Part shown: positions 1 to 8,992 of the stretch, in pieces | Layout: each line of letters begins with the position of its first letter | Numbering within the stretch: the stretch's first letter is position 1 | DNA from: Tatumella ptyseos ATCC 33301 | GTDB lineage: Bacteria > Pseudomonadota > Gammaproteobacteria > Enterobacterales > Enterobacteriaceae | DNA length: 64,000 nt | Direction: 5' to 3' | Assembly: GCF_000735525.1 (NCBI RefSeq) | Contig: NZ_JMPR01000028.1 | Location: 62,001-126,000, forward strand | The notes under the pieces: model-generated | What the model saw: only the letters and a program-made list of their open reading frames with translations | Databases searched by the model: none | Told to the model about the DNA's origin: nothing | Program-made: the position numbers and the translations under genes

Positions 1-677
1 CCGGCGCTATCGCAAAAAAATATTTGCAGATGAAACACGGTATCGTGGTTCGCGGGTATCTGGCCCAGATGGGCGAAGTGAAGTGTGAACTCCGCGACTG
101 GCAGCAGGTCGGCCAGAACCCGTTTTTCTCTCCGGATGAAACCACACTGGAAGCCCTGGATGAACTGCTACGCGGTCTGAAGAAAGAAGGGGATTCTATC
201 GGCGCGAAAGTGACCGTGGTGGCGGAAGGCGTGCCTCCGGGACTGGGTGAACCGGTATTTGATCGTCTGGATGCCGACCTGGCCCATGCACTGATGAGCA
301 TTAATGCGGTCAAAGGCGTCGAAATCGGTGACGGATTTGCCGTCGTGGAGCAACGCGGCAGCGAACACCGTGATGAAATTCGTCATGAGGGTTTCCTGAG
401 CAACCATGCCGGTGGCGTTCTTGGCGGGATCAGCAGCGGGCAGACCATTCTGGCGAATCTGGCGCTGAAACCGACGTCCAGCATTACGGTGCCGGGTAAA
501 ACCATTACCCGGACAGGTGAAGAAGTGGAGATGATCACCAAAGGGCGTCATGACCCTTGTGTCGGGATCCGGGCGGTGCCTATCGCTGAAGCAATGATGG
601 CTATTACTCTGATGGATCACTTGCTGCGTCACCGCGCCCAGTGTGCCGATGTCACCACCGCCATACCACGCTGGTAA
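1..677 (+). CDS. aroC: Chorismate synthase, 5'-truncated by window edge
   Basis: Converts 5-enolpyruvylshikimate-3-phosphate to chorismate using reduced FMN, the last shikimate-pathway step, in the cytosol. The reading frame is open from base 3, so the gene starts left of the window; an internal ATG at 24 is not the true start. The visible 225 codons align with the C-terminal two thirds of E. coli AroC: the [20 protein letters not shown] block, [17 protein letters not shown] near the end and a terminal IPRW. The stop lies 4 bases before mepA, as in E. coli, so the two are probably co-transcribed. Confidence 0.97.
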   Translation, partial: GAIAKKYLQMKHGIVVRGYLAQMGEVKCELRDWQQVGQNPFFSPDETTLEALDELLRGLKKEGDSIGAKVTVVAEGVPPGLGEPVFDRLDADLAHALMSINAVKGVEIGDGFAVVEQRGSEHRDEIRHEGFLSNHAGGVLGGISSGQTILANLALKPTSSITVPGKTITRTGEEVEMITKGRHDPCVGIRAVPIAEAMMAITLMDHLLRHRAQCADVTTAIPRW

Positions 678-681
678 TACC

Positions 682-1506
682 ATGAAAAAATACGCGCTGG
701 CTGTTCTGATGTTACTTCTGAAAACCCCGGCAATGGCGGCGGCAACCCCCTGGCAGAGTATTCAGCATCCTGTCAGTGGTGCTCCGCAATCGATAGGCAG
801 TTTTGCCAATGGTTGCATTATCGGGGCACAGCAACTGCCTCCGGACGCGGCTGATTATCAGGTGATGCGTCCGGATCAGCGGCGCTATTTTGGTCATCCG
901 GATCTGATCCGCTTTATCCAGCGTTTCTCCGCGAGTGTTGCCGCAGAGGATAACGGAGAAGTGTTGATCGGCGATATGGGAATGGCGGCGGGGGGCCGTT
1001 TCAGTAGCGGTCATGCCAGCCACCAGACCGGTCTGGATGTGGATATCTGGCTTCAGTTACCTGCCCGTCGCTGGACGGCACAACAACTCCTGCATCCGCA
1101 ACCTCTTGACCTGGTCAGTGCCGATGGCAAACATATCGTAGCCAGGCACTGGTCACCCGGCGTGATGCAGATGATCAAGCTGGCCGCTGAAGACCCGGAA
1201 GTCACCCGGATTTTTGTGAACCCGGCGATTAAACAACAGTTGTGTCTGCAGGCGGGCAGTGACAGGGGCTGGCTGCAGAAAGTACGGCCGTGGTTCGGGC
1301 ATCGTGCCCATATGCATGTCCGGTTACGTTGTCCGGCAGGCAGCACGCAATGCCAGGATCAGCCCGCACCGCCTGCCGGGGATGGTTGCGGTGCCGAACT
1401 TGCCAGCTGGTTCCTGCCAGCGAAGCCTTCTGCCAGCTCTCCGGTGAAGCGGACACCTCCGCTGCCGCCGGCCTGCCAGGCTCTGCTCGATAATCACGTT
1501 TTGTAA
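682..1506 (+). CDS. mepA: Penicillin-insensitive murein endopeptidase MepA
   Basis: Periplasmic LAS-family zinc metallopeptidase that cuts D-Ala-mDAP cross-links in peptidoglycan. The product is 274 aa, the same length as the E. coli enzyme. A signal peptide ([19 protein letters not shown]) is followed by the zinc motif with His114 and Asp121 in [11 protein letters not shown], and by the second HxH motif, HMHVRL, near residue 210. An upstream in-frame ATG at 643 lies inside aroC and would bury the signal peptide, so 682 is chosen. It sits 4 bases after aroC and 8 bases before yfcA, which suggests one operon. Confidence 0.96.
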   Translation: MKKYALAVLMLLLKTPAMAAATPWQSIQHPVSGAPQSIGSFANGCIIGAQQLPPDAADYQVMRPDQRRYFGHPDLIRFIQRFSASVAAEDNGEVLIGDMGMAAGGRFSSGHASHQTGLDVDIWLQLPARRWTAQQLLHPQPLDLVSADGKHIVARHWSPGVMQMIKLAAEDPEVTRIFVNPAIKQQLCLQAGSDRGWLQKVRPWFGHRAHMHVRLRCPAGSTQCQDQPAPPAGDGCGAELASWFLPAKPSASSPVKRTPPLPPACQALLDNHVL

Positions 1507-1514
1507 GGAACGCT

Positions 1515-2309
1515 ATGGAATGGTTTTTAGTCAGCCCCGTTACGGTTGCGGTACTGTTTATTGTGGCGGTGGCGGCGGCCTTTATTGATTCAATTGCCGG
1601 GGGCGGGGGATTACTGACGGTACCTGCCTTGCTGGCGGCCGGGCTGTCACCGGCGCAGGCACTGGCGACCAATAAACTGCAGTCTGTCGGCGGTTCTTTT
1701 TCGGCCACGCTGTACTTTATCCGGCGCGGAGCGATAAACATTGCTGAACAGCGGCTGAATATCGCCATGACATTTCTCGGTGCGATGTGCGGTGCCATCC
1801 TTATTCAGCATATGCAGCCTAATCTGCTGCGCCAGATCCTGCCTGCGTTTCTGATTGGTATCGGCTTATGGTTTTTATTTATGCCGAAGCTTGGTGAAAA
1901 CGATCGGGCTGCACGGCTAGGGGGCTTACCTTATGCGTTGATTGGCGGCGGCTGCGTAGGCTTTTACGACGGCTTTCTGGGCCCGGGAGCGGGTTCCTTC
2001 TACGCCCTGGCGTTTGTCGTGCTGGCTGGTTTTAATCTGGCGAAAGCGACAGCACATGCCAAACTGCTGAACTTCACCTCTAACTTTGCCGGTCTGGTCT
2101 TTTTTATGTTCGGCGGCAAAGTTCTGTGGGGGCTGGGGCTGGTGATGCTCCTCGGGGCCTTTTGTGGTGCCAGACTGGGTGCCAGGCTGGTTCTGAGCCG
2201 CGGTCAGAAACTGATCCGTCCGATGGTGGTTATTGTCTCTATGACCATGAGCCTGAAACTGTTGTGGGACAGCCACGGTCAGGCCATTATAACGCTGTTA
2301 TCTCACTGA
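1515..2309 (+). CDS. yfcA: TSUP-family membrane permease YfcA
   Basis: Inner-membrane protein of the TauE/SafE (TSUP) family, whose members export sulfur-containing or organic anions; the E. coli substrate is not settled. The 264-aa product is hydrophobic throughout, with about eight predicted membrane segments and the two half-repeats typical of the family (GGGGLLTVPALLAAGLSPAQA in the first, GPGAGSFYALAFV in the second). The ATG follows a good AAGGA Shine-Dalgarno. It ends at a 12-bp-stem hairpin that closes the aroC-mepA-yfcA unit. Confidence 0.93.
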   Translation: MEWFLVSPVTVAVLFIVAVAAAFIDSIAGGGGLLTVPALLAAGLSPAQALATNKLQSVGGSFSATLYFIRRGAINIAEQRLNIAMTFLGAMCGAILIQHMQPNLLRQILPAFLIGIGLWFLFMPKLGENDRAARLGGLPYALIGGGCVGFYDGFLGPGAGSFYALAFVVLAGFNLAKATAHAKLLNFTSNFAGLVFFMFGGKVLWGLGLVMLLGAFCGARLGARLVLSRGQKLIRPMVVIVSMTMSLKLLWDSHGQAIITLLSH

Positions 2310-2327
2310 AACAGCCTTCTGCAGGGG

Positions 2328-2367
2328 CGTGGCAGCGGAGTTCCGCTGCCACGTTGTCTCGTTTTGA
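2328..2367 (+). terminator. Hairpin terminator after yfcA
   Basis: A perfect 12-bp inverted repeat (CGTGGCAGCGGA, 2-nt centre, then its complement at 2342-2353) starts 18 bases after the yfcA stop. It is followed by an interrupted T tract (TTGTCTCGTTTT). It separates yfcA from epmC. Confidence 0.7.
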
Positions 2368-2382
2368 GTAATGAGTAAGTGC

Positions 2383-2928
2383 ATGACAAAGCATCGTTAT
2401 CAGGATTTAAGGGTCATCTTTGACCAGTGTTTTTATACGGATTTTAATACCCGGCTGGTGAAAGGTGATGATGAGCCTGTCTACCTGCCGGCCGATGCCG
2501 GTTGTGATCATCATCGGGTTATTTTCGCCCACGGTTATTTCGCCAGCGCTTTACATGAGATCTCACACTGGTGTGTCGCCGGTGAAGCCCGTCGTCAGTT
2601 AGTGGATTTCGGTTACTGGTACTGCCCTGACGGTCGTGACAAACAGACACAACAGCAGTTTGAATCTGTCGAGGTGACTCCGCAGGCTCTGGAGTGGATG
2701 TTCTCTGTGGCGGCGGGATTTCCCTTTAATGTCAGTTGCGATAACCTGAACGGGGATCATGAGCCTGACAGAATCGCCTTCCAGCGCAAGGTGCATCAGA
2801 AAGTCGCCAGTTACCTTCTGCAGGGCATTCCCGAACGTCCGCAGCGTTTTATTGAGGCTCTGAACCGGTTTTATGGGACCCCGCCGCTGACGTTGTCACA
2901 GTTTCCCTGGCCGGAAGATCTGTGCTGA
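2383..2928 (+). CDS. epmC: Elongation factor P hydroxylase EpmC
   Basis: Hydroxylates the beta-lysylated Lys34 of elongation factor P, the last step of the EpmA/EpmB/EpmC modification pathway. From the ATG at 2383 the product is 181 aa (E. coli YfcM/EpmC is 182). The N-terminus MTKHRYQDLRVIF then aligns with the E. coli one; the in-frame ATG at 2371 adds four residues and is less likely. Conserved stretches include FNTRLVKGDDEPVYLPAD, HEISHWC (probable metal-binding His and Glu) and VDFGYWYCPDGRD. In E. coli the next gene is yfcL; here about 3.6 kb of foreign DNA intervenes. Confidence 0.94.
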   Translation: MTKHRYQDLRVIFDQCFYTDFNTRLVKGDDEPVYLPADAGCDHHRVIFAHGYFASALHEISHWCVAGEARRQLVDFGYWYCPDGRDKQTQQQFESVEVTPQALEWMFSVAAGFPFNVSCDNLNGDHEPDRIAFQRKVHQKVASYLLQGIPERPQRFIEALNRFYGTPPLTLSQFPWPEDLC

Positions 2929-3031
2929 CAGCCGGTTAATAAAATAAAGTCGTGATGCTCCCCGTGATTTTATAGATATCCGCCATGGGGCATTCGACGT
3001 TTATTTCCCGGGCAGGATGTAAACCAGACTT

Positions 3032-3069
3032 AAATCAGCGACCTGCTTCTTCAGTCGCTGATTTTTATC
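3032..3069 (+). terminator. Rho-independent terminator, strong hairpin
   Basis: A perfect 11-bp stem (AAATCAGCGAC at 3032-3042, complement GTCGCTGATTT at 3054-3064) with an 11-nt loop runs into TTTA. It lies about 100 bases after epmC, so it may close the epmC transcript or a short RNA starting downstream of epmC. Confidence 0.65.
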
Positions 3070-3181
3070 CTCCGGCTACTACCGATAAGGCAGGGTTCCC
3101 ACGAATTTATGAAAAATGGCCTTAGAAACAGTCATCTTTTTGCAGGTGTTACCTGCAGCGGGTACCGGTTTCGGCGCGGCT

Positions 3182-3352
3182 TCAGCACTGATATTCATAC
3201 AAGCTGGGTCCTCGTGCAGTAGCGGCCAGACTGATACGCCCGGCCAGCTTCAGTGCCTCGTCACGGAATCCGGGCATATGCTGCTTTCCGGGCTTTTTAG
3301 TGTTGGCAGAGATTTTTTCATCTGAGTTACTTCTGATGGAGAGTTTGTTCAT
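3182..3352 (-). pseudogene. Remnant of IS3-family transposase orfA
   Basis: Read on the minus strand, this 56-codon frame resembles the N-terminus of IS3-family OrfA proteins: a KKP-KQH-P-FRDEALKLA segment and then an AxxAARxxSLYE-like segment (residues about 19-53). Here it has drifted (MPGFRDEALKLAGRI, AATARGPSLYEYQC) and stops at residue 56, well short of a full OrfA of about 90-100 aa. No intact orfB or terminal inverted repeats are visible. I infer a dead insertion-sequence fragment marking past mobile-element activity at this site; the family call is from memory of OrfA sequences. Confidence 0.6.
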
Positions 3353-3535
3353 TTAATCGCGAATCCACTTTTGCCGCGGAGGAACTGCCAGCTAGCCTGA
3401 TACTTATCGGGTTGTAATTGCTCTCATTAAAACCACATATCCGGAAATCAATAGAAAAAAAATACCGATAAAAAAGAATTTTAATACTAATTTGCTACGT
3501 TATATTAAAGAACCGAAAGAGATGAGGGCAATATC

Positions 3536-4294
3536 ATGCATTTCATTACTGAAAATTGGTTAGTTGCCTGGTTTTCCTTATTGTTTTTTTTAGAGGTTTT
3601 AATCTATAAGGATATTATCCTTACAGGAAAAATAAAGAAATACTGGGGGGTAAATATTTTAAATTTTATTGCGACAAAGTTAGTCAGTATATTACTCATC
3701 GTCCCTTTGCTATCTATTTCATCTGATAATAGTTCTCACTTCATTAGCTCATTACCTTACTGGATTTCAATTCCCATTGGAGTTGTGCTCTTAGATTTAT
3801 CTGGTTATATATTTCATCGGTTGAGCCATGAACTTGAGTTTTTTTGGCGGTTCCATGAAATTCACCACTTAGATGAGGTGTTAGATGTCAGCACATCACT
3901 AAGGGTCCATTTTTTAGAAGCAGTTTCTCACGCGTTGTTAAATGTATTATTCATCTATGCATTTGGGATAAGTCAGGAATGTATAGCGGCTCATGCATTA
4001 ATATCTTTTTTATTTGCCACGTATCATCATTCCCGATTCAAACTACCATTGAATATTGAGAGTAAATTATCATTACTTGTGACTACCCCTGGATTCCACG
4101 AGCCACATCATGATGTTAATATTGAGAATAATCAAAGTAACTATGCCTTTATATTTCCTGTATGGAATTATATGTTTTCAACTTATGACCAGAATACATT
4201 TAAAAAAGAATGGGATTTTGGCCTCTCATATTCAAGAGATGTCGGTGCCATAAAGTCTTTAATTAAACCATTATCGAAGGATGGTGGAAAATGA
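3536..4294 (+). CDS. Sterol desaturase / fatty acid hydroxylase superfamily membrane protein
   Basis: A 252-aa membrane protein with the histidine boxes of the di-iron fatty acid hydroxylase superfamily: HRLSH (His94, His98), HEIHH (His107, His110, His111), YHHS (His164, His165) and HEPHH (His188, His191, His192). Hydrophobic segments lie at about 8-30, 42-62, 76-92, 128-145 and 150-162. Such enzymes use oxygen to hydroxylate or desaturate lipid or terpenoid carbons; the substrate here is unknown. The stop overlaps the start of the PrpF-like gene by four bases (ATGA). The first 60 bases are 28% G+C by count and AT-rich codons are common, unlike the core neighbours, which points to horizontal acquisition. 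Confidence 0.85.
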   Translation: MHFITENWLVAWFSLLFFLEVLIYKDIILTGKIKKYWGVNILNFIATKLVSILLIVPLLSISSDNSSHFISSLPYWISIPIGVVLLDLSGYIFHRLSHELEFFWRFHEIHHLDEVLDVSTSLRVHFLEAVSHALLNVLFIYAFGISQECIAAHALISFLFATYHHSRFKLPLNIESKLSLLVTTPGFHEPHHDVNIENNQSNYAFIFPVWNYMFSTYDQNTFKKEWDFGLSYSRDVGAIKSLIKPLSKDGGK

Positions 4295-5373
4295 AAAAAA
4301 TAAAGTTATATTATGTCAGGGGCGGAACCTCATCAGGAGTCATCATTCAAAAAAAAGATTTGCCTGAGGACAGGGAAAGCATAGAACGTATCGCAAGGGA
4401 AATATTCGGTGTTCCCAGGAGTAGTTGCCAGCCACCCGATGAGTACCAGATAGAAGGCATAGGTAAAGGTAAAAGTACCAGCAATAAGCTCTTTATTATT
4501 GATGTAAATATTGAAGATAAAATGGTCTGCAGTACATTTATTCAGTTGGAAAATATAAGTAGCCGTGTTTCGTGGGACGTCAACTGTGGGAATATGACAA
4601 CTGCAATCCCCTTAGTTTTAGATGACCTGGGGTTAATGGACGTCATTAAGCATAATGAAAAAATAACAATCCACAATACAAATACCAATAAAATGATTTA
4701 CTGCTCACTTCCAAAAAAAGGCGGAGAAAATAAGTTATGTAAAATACCCGGAGTTTATCATCGTTACCCGGAGATTGATATTTCCTTTAAAAATCCGGAA
4801 GCAAGCACGACAAACGCTCTTTTCCCGACAGGGAAAAAAACTGATAATATTAACGGGAAAAGTATTACCTGCATTGATGCCGTAATTCCAATGGTTATTA
4901 TGAGGGCAGAGGATTTTGGTTTGTCTGGCATGGAGAGTAAAACTGAAATGTCGGAAAAACACAGGGTGCTTAATGAGATTGAAGAGATAAGGGTAAAGGC
5001 CGGAGTCCTGATGGGGATAAAGAACAAGTCAGGAGAGAATATGACAGAAGATGAAATAAGGGAGTCAATAACGGTTCCAAAAATATCGCTAATCAGTCAG
5101 GGAGGGGACGGATATGATATTTCTGCGTTTTATTTAACCCCCAAAGAGATACATAATTCAATAGCCGTTTCCGGAGGTGCATGCTTAAGCTATGCCTGCT
5201 ATATAAGTAATACCGTTGCCTCTCAAATTTATTGTAATGCTGATGTGAGAATAAAACATTTCTCAGGGGTTTCTGAGTTTGGAGTGGTGGATAGTGATGG
5301 CGAAATTGAAATATATACTAAGAGGAATGCCCAGATATATATAAGTGGTAATTTTTATTTATATGATACCTAA
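4291..5373 (+). CDS. PrpF-family isomerase (methylaconitate/oxalomesaconate isomerase-like)
   Basis: A 360-aa protein of the PrpF family (diaminopimelate-epimerase fold). Family members shift a double bond or tautomerise dicarboxylic/tricarboxylic acids, for example aconitate isomerisation next to AcnD, or 4-oxalomesaconate tautomerase. Family marks are GGTSSG (11-16), the STSNK stretch (62-66) and DVNCGN (96-101), with Lys66 and Cys99 where PrpF has its proposed catalytic Lys and Cys, plus GGACLSYAC in the second half. No acnD, prpB or prpC is nearby, so propionate catabolism is unlikely. It is translationally coupled to the preceding hydroxylase. Frequent ATA, AGG and AGA codons support recent transfer. 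Confidence 0.82.
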   Translation: MKKIKLYYVRGGTSSGVIIQKKDLPEDRESIERIAREIFGVPRSSCQPPDEYQIEGIGKGKSTSNKLFIIDVNIEDKMVCSTFIQLENISSRVSWDVNCGNMTTAIPLVLDDLGLMDVIKHNEKITIHNTNTNKMIYCSLPKKGGENKLCKIPGVYHRYPEIDISFKNPEASTTNALFPTGKKTDNINGKSITCIDAVIPMVIMRAEDFGLSGMESKTEMSEKHRVLNEIEEIRVKAGVLMGIKNKSGENMTEDEIRESITVPKISLISQGGDGYDISAFYLTPKEIHNSIAVSGGACLSYACYISNTVASQIYCNADVRIKHFSGVSEFGVVDSDGEIEIYTKRNAQIYISGNFYLYDT

Positions 5374-6036
5374 ATAGATACATCAATAATCATACTTACT
5401 TCAGGCGTACCCTGGCAGGTAACAAGGTATGGCTGGTTGGTTTTTATCCGCTTTTACTTTTCTCCGGATGATTATTATAAGAGATTTTGAAACGGATGCA
5501 GAGAGAGTTCGGGTGCCGTTGGTCGGCAGGCTCATTACAGAGAAATGCTGCAGGATATTTTATGCCTGTAACCGTAATACCAGAAGTCAGTTGATTATTT
5601 TCGTCCATAAAATGCAACTCCAGCCAGCACTGCAGCGAATGACCACAGAAACCTTTTTTACTTCATTTCGTGGTTCAGGCAGGCCACTGTTGTGTTATCT
5701 GTCGATACATTCATGTCCGCCAGGCTGATTAAACATTTCCCGCCATACATGGTTCAGGATTGAACCCAAATATTTTGTATGTCGTAATCGGTTATGAGAT
5801 ACGCAACTTTCATCTGCAGCCGCCAGGTCTCCGGGGGGGAAGTGATGAGTGAGTTATCTGTAAGATCCTGACAGGATCACGCCACTTAGTGGGGGATATA
5901 CACTCAGGATTATCTGAGCCATTCTGAGGTGTTTTTAGAGTGGGTTGAATAGGGCCCTGAGGTTGTTTCTGTGGTGAGAGCAAGACGGTGTTATAGTCAA
6001 TCCTCCGACTTACAGCAATATCGGCAAGGAGATTAT
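5374..6036. other. Non-coding or decayed DNA inside accessory island
   Basis: About 660 bases with no recognisable gene. Open frames exist (for example plus 5429-5728 and minus 5444-5608, 54 codons) but none has a clear Shine-Dalgarno plus a familiar sequence. A small perfect palindrome, GATCCTG-A-CAGGATC, lies at 5864-5878. The 11-mer ATACGCAACTT occurs at 5799-5809 and again at 6336-6346. Confidence 0.5.
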
Positions 6037-6252
6037 GTGCGGGAAGAAATGAAGGAAAAGATGATCAGTGTCTGTGAAGCAAAGATAATAGCCAAGGGGA
6101 GTAACGTTGGGCTGTCATTCTACGCTTTTTTCGCCAACAAAAATGATGACCCGGAGTTGCTGATGGAAGTTGCTCACTGGTGGATTATGGAAATGAAGCT
6201 GGACCATTTTGAGAAGGCTGAAAAGATAAAAATGCTCGTCTCAGCCATATAG
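6037..6252 (+). CDS. Small hypothetical protein, 71 aa
   Basis: I do not recognise this gene. The GTG at 6037 is chosen because AAGGAG lies five bases upstream (6026-6031); in-frame ATGs at 6049 and 6061 are alternatives, and a longer frame from 5971 lacks a good ribosome site. The product is soluble and charged, with an aromatic core (LSFYAFFANK, VAHWWIMEMKLDHFEKAEK) and probably mainly helical; there are no membrane segments or cysteine motifs. It lies between two copies of an 11-base repeat, in the island between epmC and yfcL. The dense coding look and the ribosome site favour a real gene. Confidence 0.55.
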   Translation: MREEMKEKMISVCEAKIIAKGSNVGLSFYAFFANKNDDPELLMEVAHWWIMEMKLDHFEKAEKIKMLVSAI

Positions 6253-6525
6253 TTTTGCGGGGAAGTCTCCTGCCACCTCCTCAGGCCCTCAGGGCTGCGC
6301 CCCTGACTCCGGCAGAATAAACACGGCATAAGTTAATACGCAACTTCACCGCGAAAAAGTCGGGCACTGCCTCGTTTTGTTATACAATCACTGACACCTG
6401 ATACCATGGGCTGCTGAGGCGGTAGCAAGCGGAACCGGGTGTGGGTGAACGTCTGGCACTGCTCCCACACGATCAAACCTTTTGCAGGGTGAAACATACA
6501 TAAAAACAAGTAAGAGGAATGCTGT

Positions 6526-6807
6526 TTGATTATTGAGATTGAAACAAAAATACTGACGATGATTGATGACATGGTCGAAGACGCGACCGATGATCAGTTA
6601 TTCGCTGGCGGGTATATCCGCGGCCATCTTACCCAGTCGGTGGCCGAGCTGGAGCTGCAGGGGAAGACCAGTGCGGCAGCGCTGAAACAGCAGGTCGAAG
6701 AGAGTCTGCAGCAGGCAATCCGCCAGCAGGAACTCTCGCCACCGGATCAGGTGCTGGTACTGGATTTATGGCAGGAACTCTACCTGAAAGCCAGCAGTGC
6801 CGCCTGA
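6526..6807 (+). CDS. yfcL: Conserved protein YfcL
   Basis: A 93-aa soluble protein closely matching E. coli YfcL (92 aa), of unknown function. It carries the typical N-terminus with IDDMVEDATDDQLFAGGYIRGHLT and the LSPPDQVLVLDLWQ block near the end. The start is TTG at 6526: AGAGGA at 6513-6518 is seven bases upstream and the next residues (IIEIETKIL) align with the E. coli N-terminus. It faces mnmC convergently with a 20-base gap. It marks the right boundary of the accessory island. Confidence 0.9.
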   Translation: MIIEIETKILTMIDDMVEDATDDQLFAGGYIRGHLTQSVAELELQGKTSAAALKQQVEESLQQAIRQQELSPPDQVLVLDLWQELYLKASSAA

Positions 6808-6827
6808 GCCGGGCAGCATCCCCCCGG

Positions 6828-8837
6828 TCAGGTGACCGGGCGTCCTTTCAGTAACTTTCTCACCCAGAAACGGTTCGGTTGCAGGGCATCCAGTGTTTCT
6901 GCATCCAGCGGCTGAGGTTCCCCGCTGATCTGTGCCGCCAGAATTTCAGCGGCCAGCGGGGCACTGCATAATCCGCGGGAACCCAATGCGCCGAGCATAA
7001 ACATCTCCGGCCAGACCGGGGCGTCAGGCACGGCCTCAGGCTGATGGCGTTGTTCGGAAAGCCGGGCATAGGCGGTCAGTAAACCCGCATAGTCCGGTAC
7101 CGAACCGGCCATCGGCAGATGATCGCGGATAGCGCAACGCACGCCATTCCGGGCCTGCTGATCGGTGATATCCACTTCGGCTGGCCACTGACTCTCCGGC
7201 AGACAATCGATCAGCCGCTGGCGATTTTCCCGCTGGTCACTCTCACGATAGACCGCCTCACTCTCTCCCCGGTGGTAACTGGCTCCGATGCAATGGGTAT
7301 GGTGCGTTTCACTGACCGGCGTGAGATAGCCGTCGTAACACAATACTGTTTTCAGGGCAGAGAGTTGCGGGGTTGACGGCACATGGCTGACCTGACCTGA
7401 CACGGCATACAGCGGTAACTCCCGGGTCTGGCTGAACCCGGGGAGACGATGCCCGTTCGCCAGCACTACCGTCTGATGCCGTTGTGCCGGCTGGTCCCTG
7501 AAACGAAGTTCCCAGTGGTCGGTATCACGCTCACACTCCTGCAGATCATGCTGCCAGTAACAGCGCAATCCCTGCTGCTCTGCCAGCGCAATCATCTCAC
7601 GGGTAAGCTCCCCCGGATTCAGCCAGCCTCCCTGTGGATAGCTGAGCGCAGTGCAGTGAATGTTAACTCCGGCGAGCGCTGTGGCTTCTTTAGCATCGAC
7701 GCCGGTGGCAATGGTCGCGGGCAAATCCATTGCCAGCATTTGCCGGATTTTGTGCTGACTTTTTTCATCCCAGCCAAGCTGCAGCACGCCGCTCCATTGA
7801 TGTTCATAGGTGCAGGGGAGGGCATCATAGAATCGCCGGGCAAAGCTGAATGCCGTCGGAAAAAAACGCGCCAGTGCCGGGTCATGGCTGTTCAGTAACG
7901 GATAAAGTGCCCCCTGGCGGTTACCGGAGGCATTCTGAGCCGGGCAGGCATCGGCACAATAGAGGCTGACCTGATATCCCCTGCGTAGCAATGCCAGTGA
8001 CAGGCAGGCGCTGGCGATACCGCCACCAATAATCGCGATATCCTGGCTTGCGGAAGCCTTCCTGGAAAACCAGGGGCGGGGCGGCGGTGAAGTCACGGCG
8101 CGGGGCAGAGTACCGCACAGCATTTCCCGTTTATGACCAAATCCCTTACGGCGTTCTACCTCAAAGCCTGCCTGCTGCAGACCACGCCGGACAAAGCCTG
8201 CGGCGGTGAAGGTCGCAAAGGTGCCTTCCTGGCGGGAAAGTCTTGCCATTGCCTGAAACAGCCGGTCATTCCACATCTCCGGATTTTTCGACGGCGCAAA
8301 CCCGTCCAGAAACCAGGCATCGACCTGGCCGTTCATGCTGTCATCAAACGTCTCTGTCAGCTGATTAATATCTCCCAGCCAGAGATCCAGCGTGACCTGT
8401 CCCTGATTAAACAGCAGTCGCTGGCAGCCGGACAGGACATCCGGCCACTGTTGCTGTAACTGTTGTGCATACCCGGCCAGCGCCGGCCAGTGCTGGTGGG
8501 CCGCAATCAAATCCTCGCGGGTCAGTAAATATTTTTCACAGCTGATAAAGTGCAGACGTTTCAGCGGACCCTGCGGACCGGCGGCGATAGCCTGATCAAA
8601 AGCCTGCCAGAGTGTCAGAAAATTAAGGCCAGTGCCAAAACCGGTCTCAGCGGCGATAAAAACGGGTCTCTCATGGGTGTCGAAGCGCGCCGGCAGGCGA
8701 TTTCCGCCCAGAAAGACATAGCGGGTTTCTTCCGCGCCATTGTCATTTGAGAAGTAGACATCATCAAAAAATTCGGAAACAGGTGTACCCTGTTCATTCC
8801 AGCGTAAGGAAGCATGGTCAATTCGGGAGGCGTTCAC
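6828..8837 (-). CDS. mnmC: Bifunctional tRNA mnm5s2U34 methyltransferase/oxidoreductase MnmC
   Basis: Completes 5-methylaminomethyl-2-thiouridine at the wobble position of tRNAs for Lys, Glu and Gln. The 669-aa product has both domains: an N-terminal SAM-dependent methyltransferase ([15 protein letters not shown] near 64-78; [15 protein letters not shown] near 175-190) and a C-terminal FAD-dependent oxidoreductase beginning at [18 protein letters not shown] (about 268), which removes the carboxymethyl group. Length equals the E. coli enzyme (668). It is transcribed away from fabB, from which it is separated by the fabB control region. Confidence 0.97.
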   Translation of the reverse strand: MNASRIDHASLRWNEQGTPVSEFFDDVYFSNDNGAEETRYVFLGGNRLPARFDTHERPVFIAAETGFGTGLNFLTLWQAFDQAIAAGPQGPLKRLHFISCEKYLLTREDLIAAHQHWPALAGYAQQLQQQWPDVLSGCQRLLFNQGQVTLDLWLGDINQLTETFDDSMNGQVDAWFLDGFAPSKNPEMWNDRLFQAMARLSRQEGTFATFTAAGFVRRGLQQAGFEVERRKGFGHKREMLCGTLPRAVTSPPPRPWFSRKASASQDIAIIGGGIASACLSLALLRRGYQVSLYCADACPAQNASGNRQGALYPLLNSHDPALARFFPTAFSFARRFYDALPCTYEHQWSGVLQLGWDEKSQHKIRQMLAMDLPATIATGVDAKEATALAGVNIHCTALSYPQGGWLNPGELTREMIALAEQQGLRCYWQHDLQECERDTDHWELRFRDQPAQRHQTVVLANGHRLPGFSQTRELPLYAVSGQVSHVPSTPQLSALKTVLCYDGYLTPVSETHHTHCIGASYHRGESEAVYRESDQRENRQRLIDCLPESQWPAEVDITDQQARNGVRCAIRDHLPMAGSVPDYAGLLTAYARLSEQRHQPEAVPDAPVWPEMFMLGALGSRGLCSAPLAAEILAAQISGEPQPLDAETLDALQPNRFWVRKLLKGRPVT

Positions 8838-8913
8838 TGTCGGGGGCTCATTGGTCAGGCAATAGGCTAATTTTATCGATATCGTCCGGATGACGCAAAT
8901 TTACACCGATATT

Positions 8914-8949
8914 TGCTGATCGGACTTGTTCGGCTTACAAGTGTACGCT
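8914..8949 (+). promoter_or_regulatory. FadR and FabR operator region of fabB
   Basis: TGCTGATCGGACTTGTT (8914-8930) fits the FadR site that activates E. coli fabB. The adjoining GGCTTACAAGTGTACGCT (8932-8949) fits the FabR palindrome (AGCGTACA-N2-TGTACGCT) except for changes in its left arm. Both lie 45-80 bases upstream of the fabB start, in the same order as in E. coli. I infer fatty-acid-responsive activation by FadR and unsaturation-sensitive repression by FabR. Confidence 0.75.
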
Positions 8950-8992
8950 AAAGTGCATCGTCAATCGAAGAGATGTGGAAGAGGACTTTTGA

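Larger units (their letters stand above)
2929..3535. other. Gene-poor left flank of accessory island
   Basis: This 607-base stretch holds no intact gene. It contains a terminator-like hairpin (3032-3066), a decayed IS3-type orfA on the minus strand (3182-3352), and from about 3400 an AT-rich run leading to the next operon. A possible -10 (TATATT near 3502) and a GAGGG Shine-Dalgarno precede the ATG at 3536. The region falls between epmC and yfcL, which are adjacent in E. coli. Confidence 0.6.

Noticed and set aside
5444-5608. 54-codon minus-strand frame in the accessory island
   Set aside because: Only a weak GGAG at long spacing and no recognisable family; several overlapping frames of similar length exist.
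5864-5878. Palindrome GATCCTG-A-CAGGATC
   Set aside because: Perfect but short and isolated, not tied to a clear promoter; can arise by chance in 64 kb.
6333-6572. 79-aa minus-strand frame overlapping the yfcL start
   Set aside because: It overlaps the yfcL 5' end and its ribosome site; no ribosome site of its own was found.
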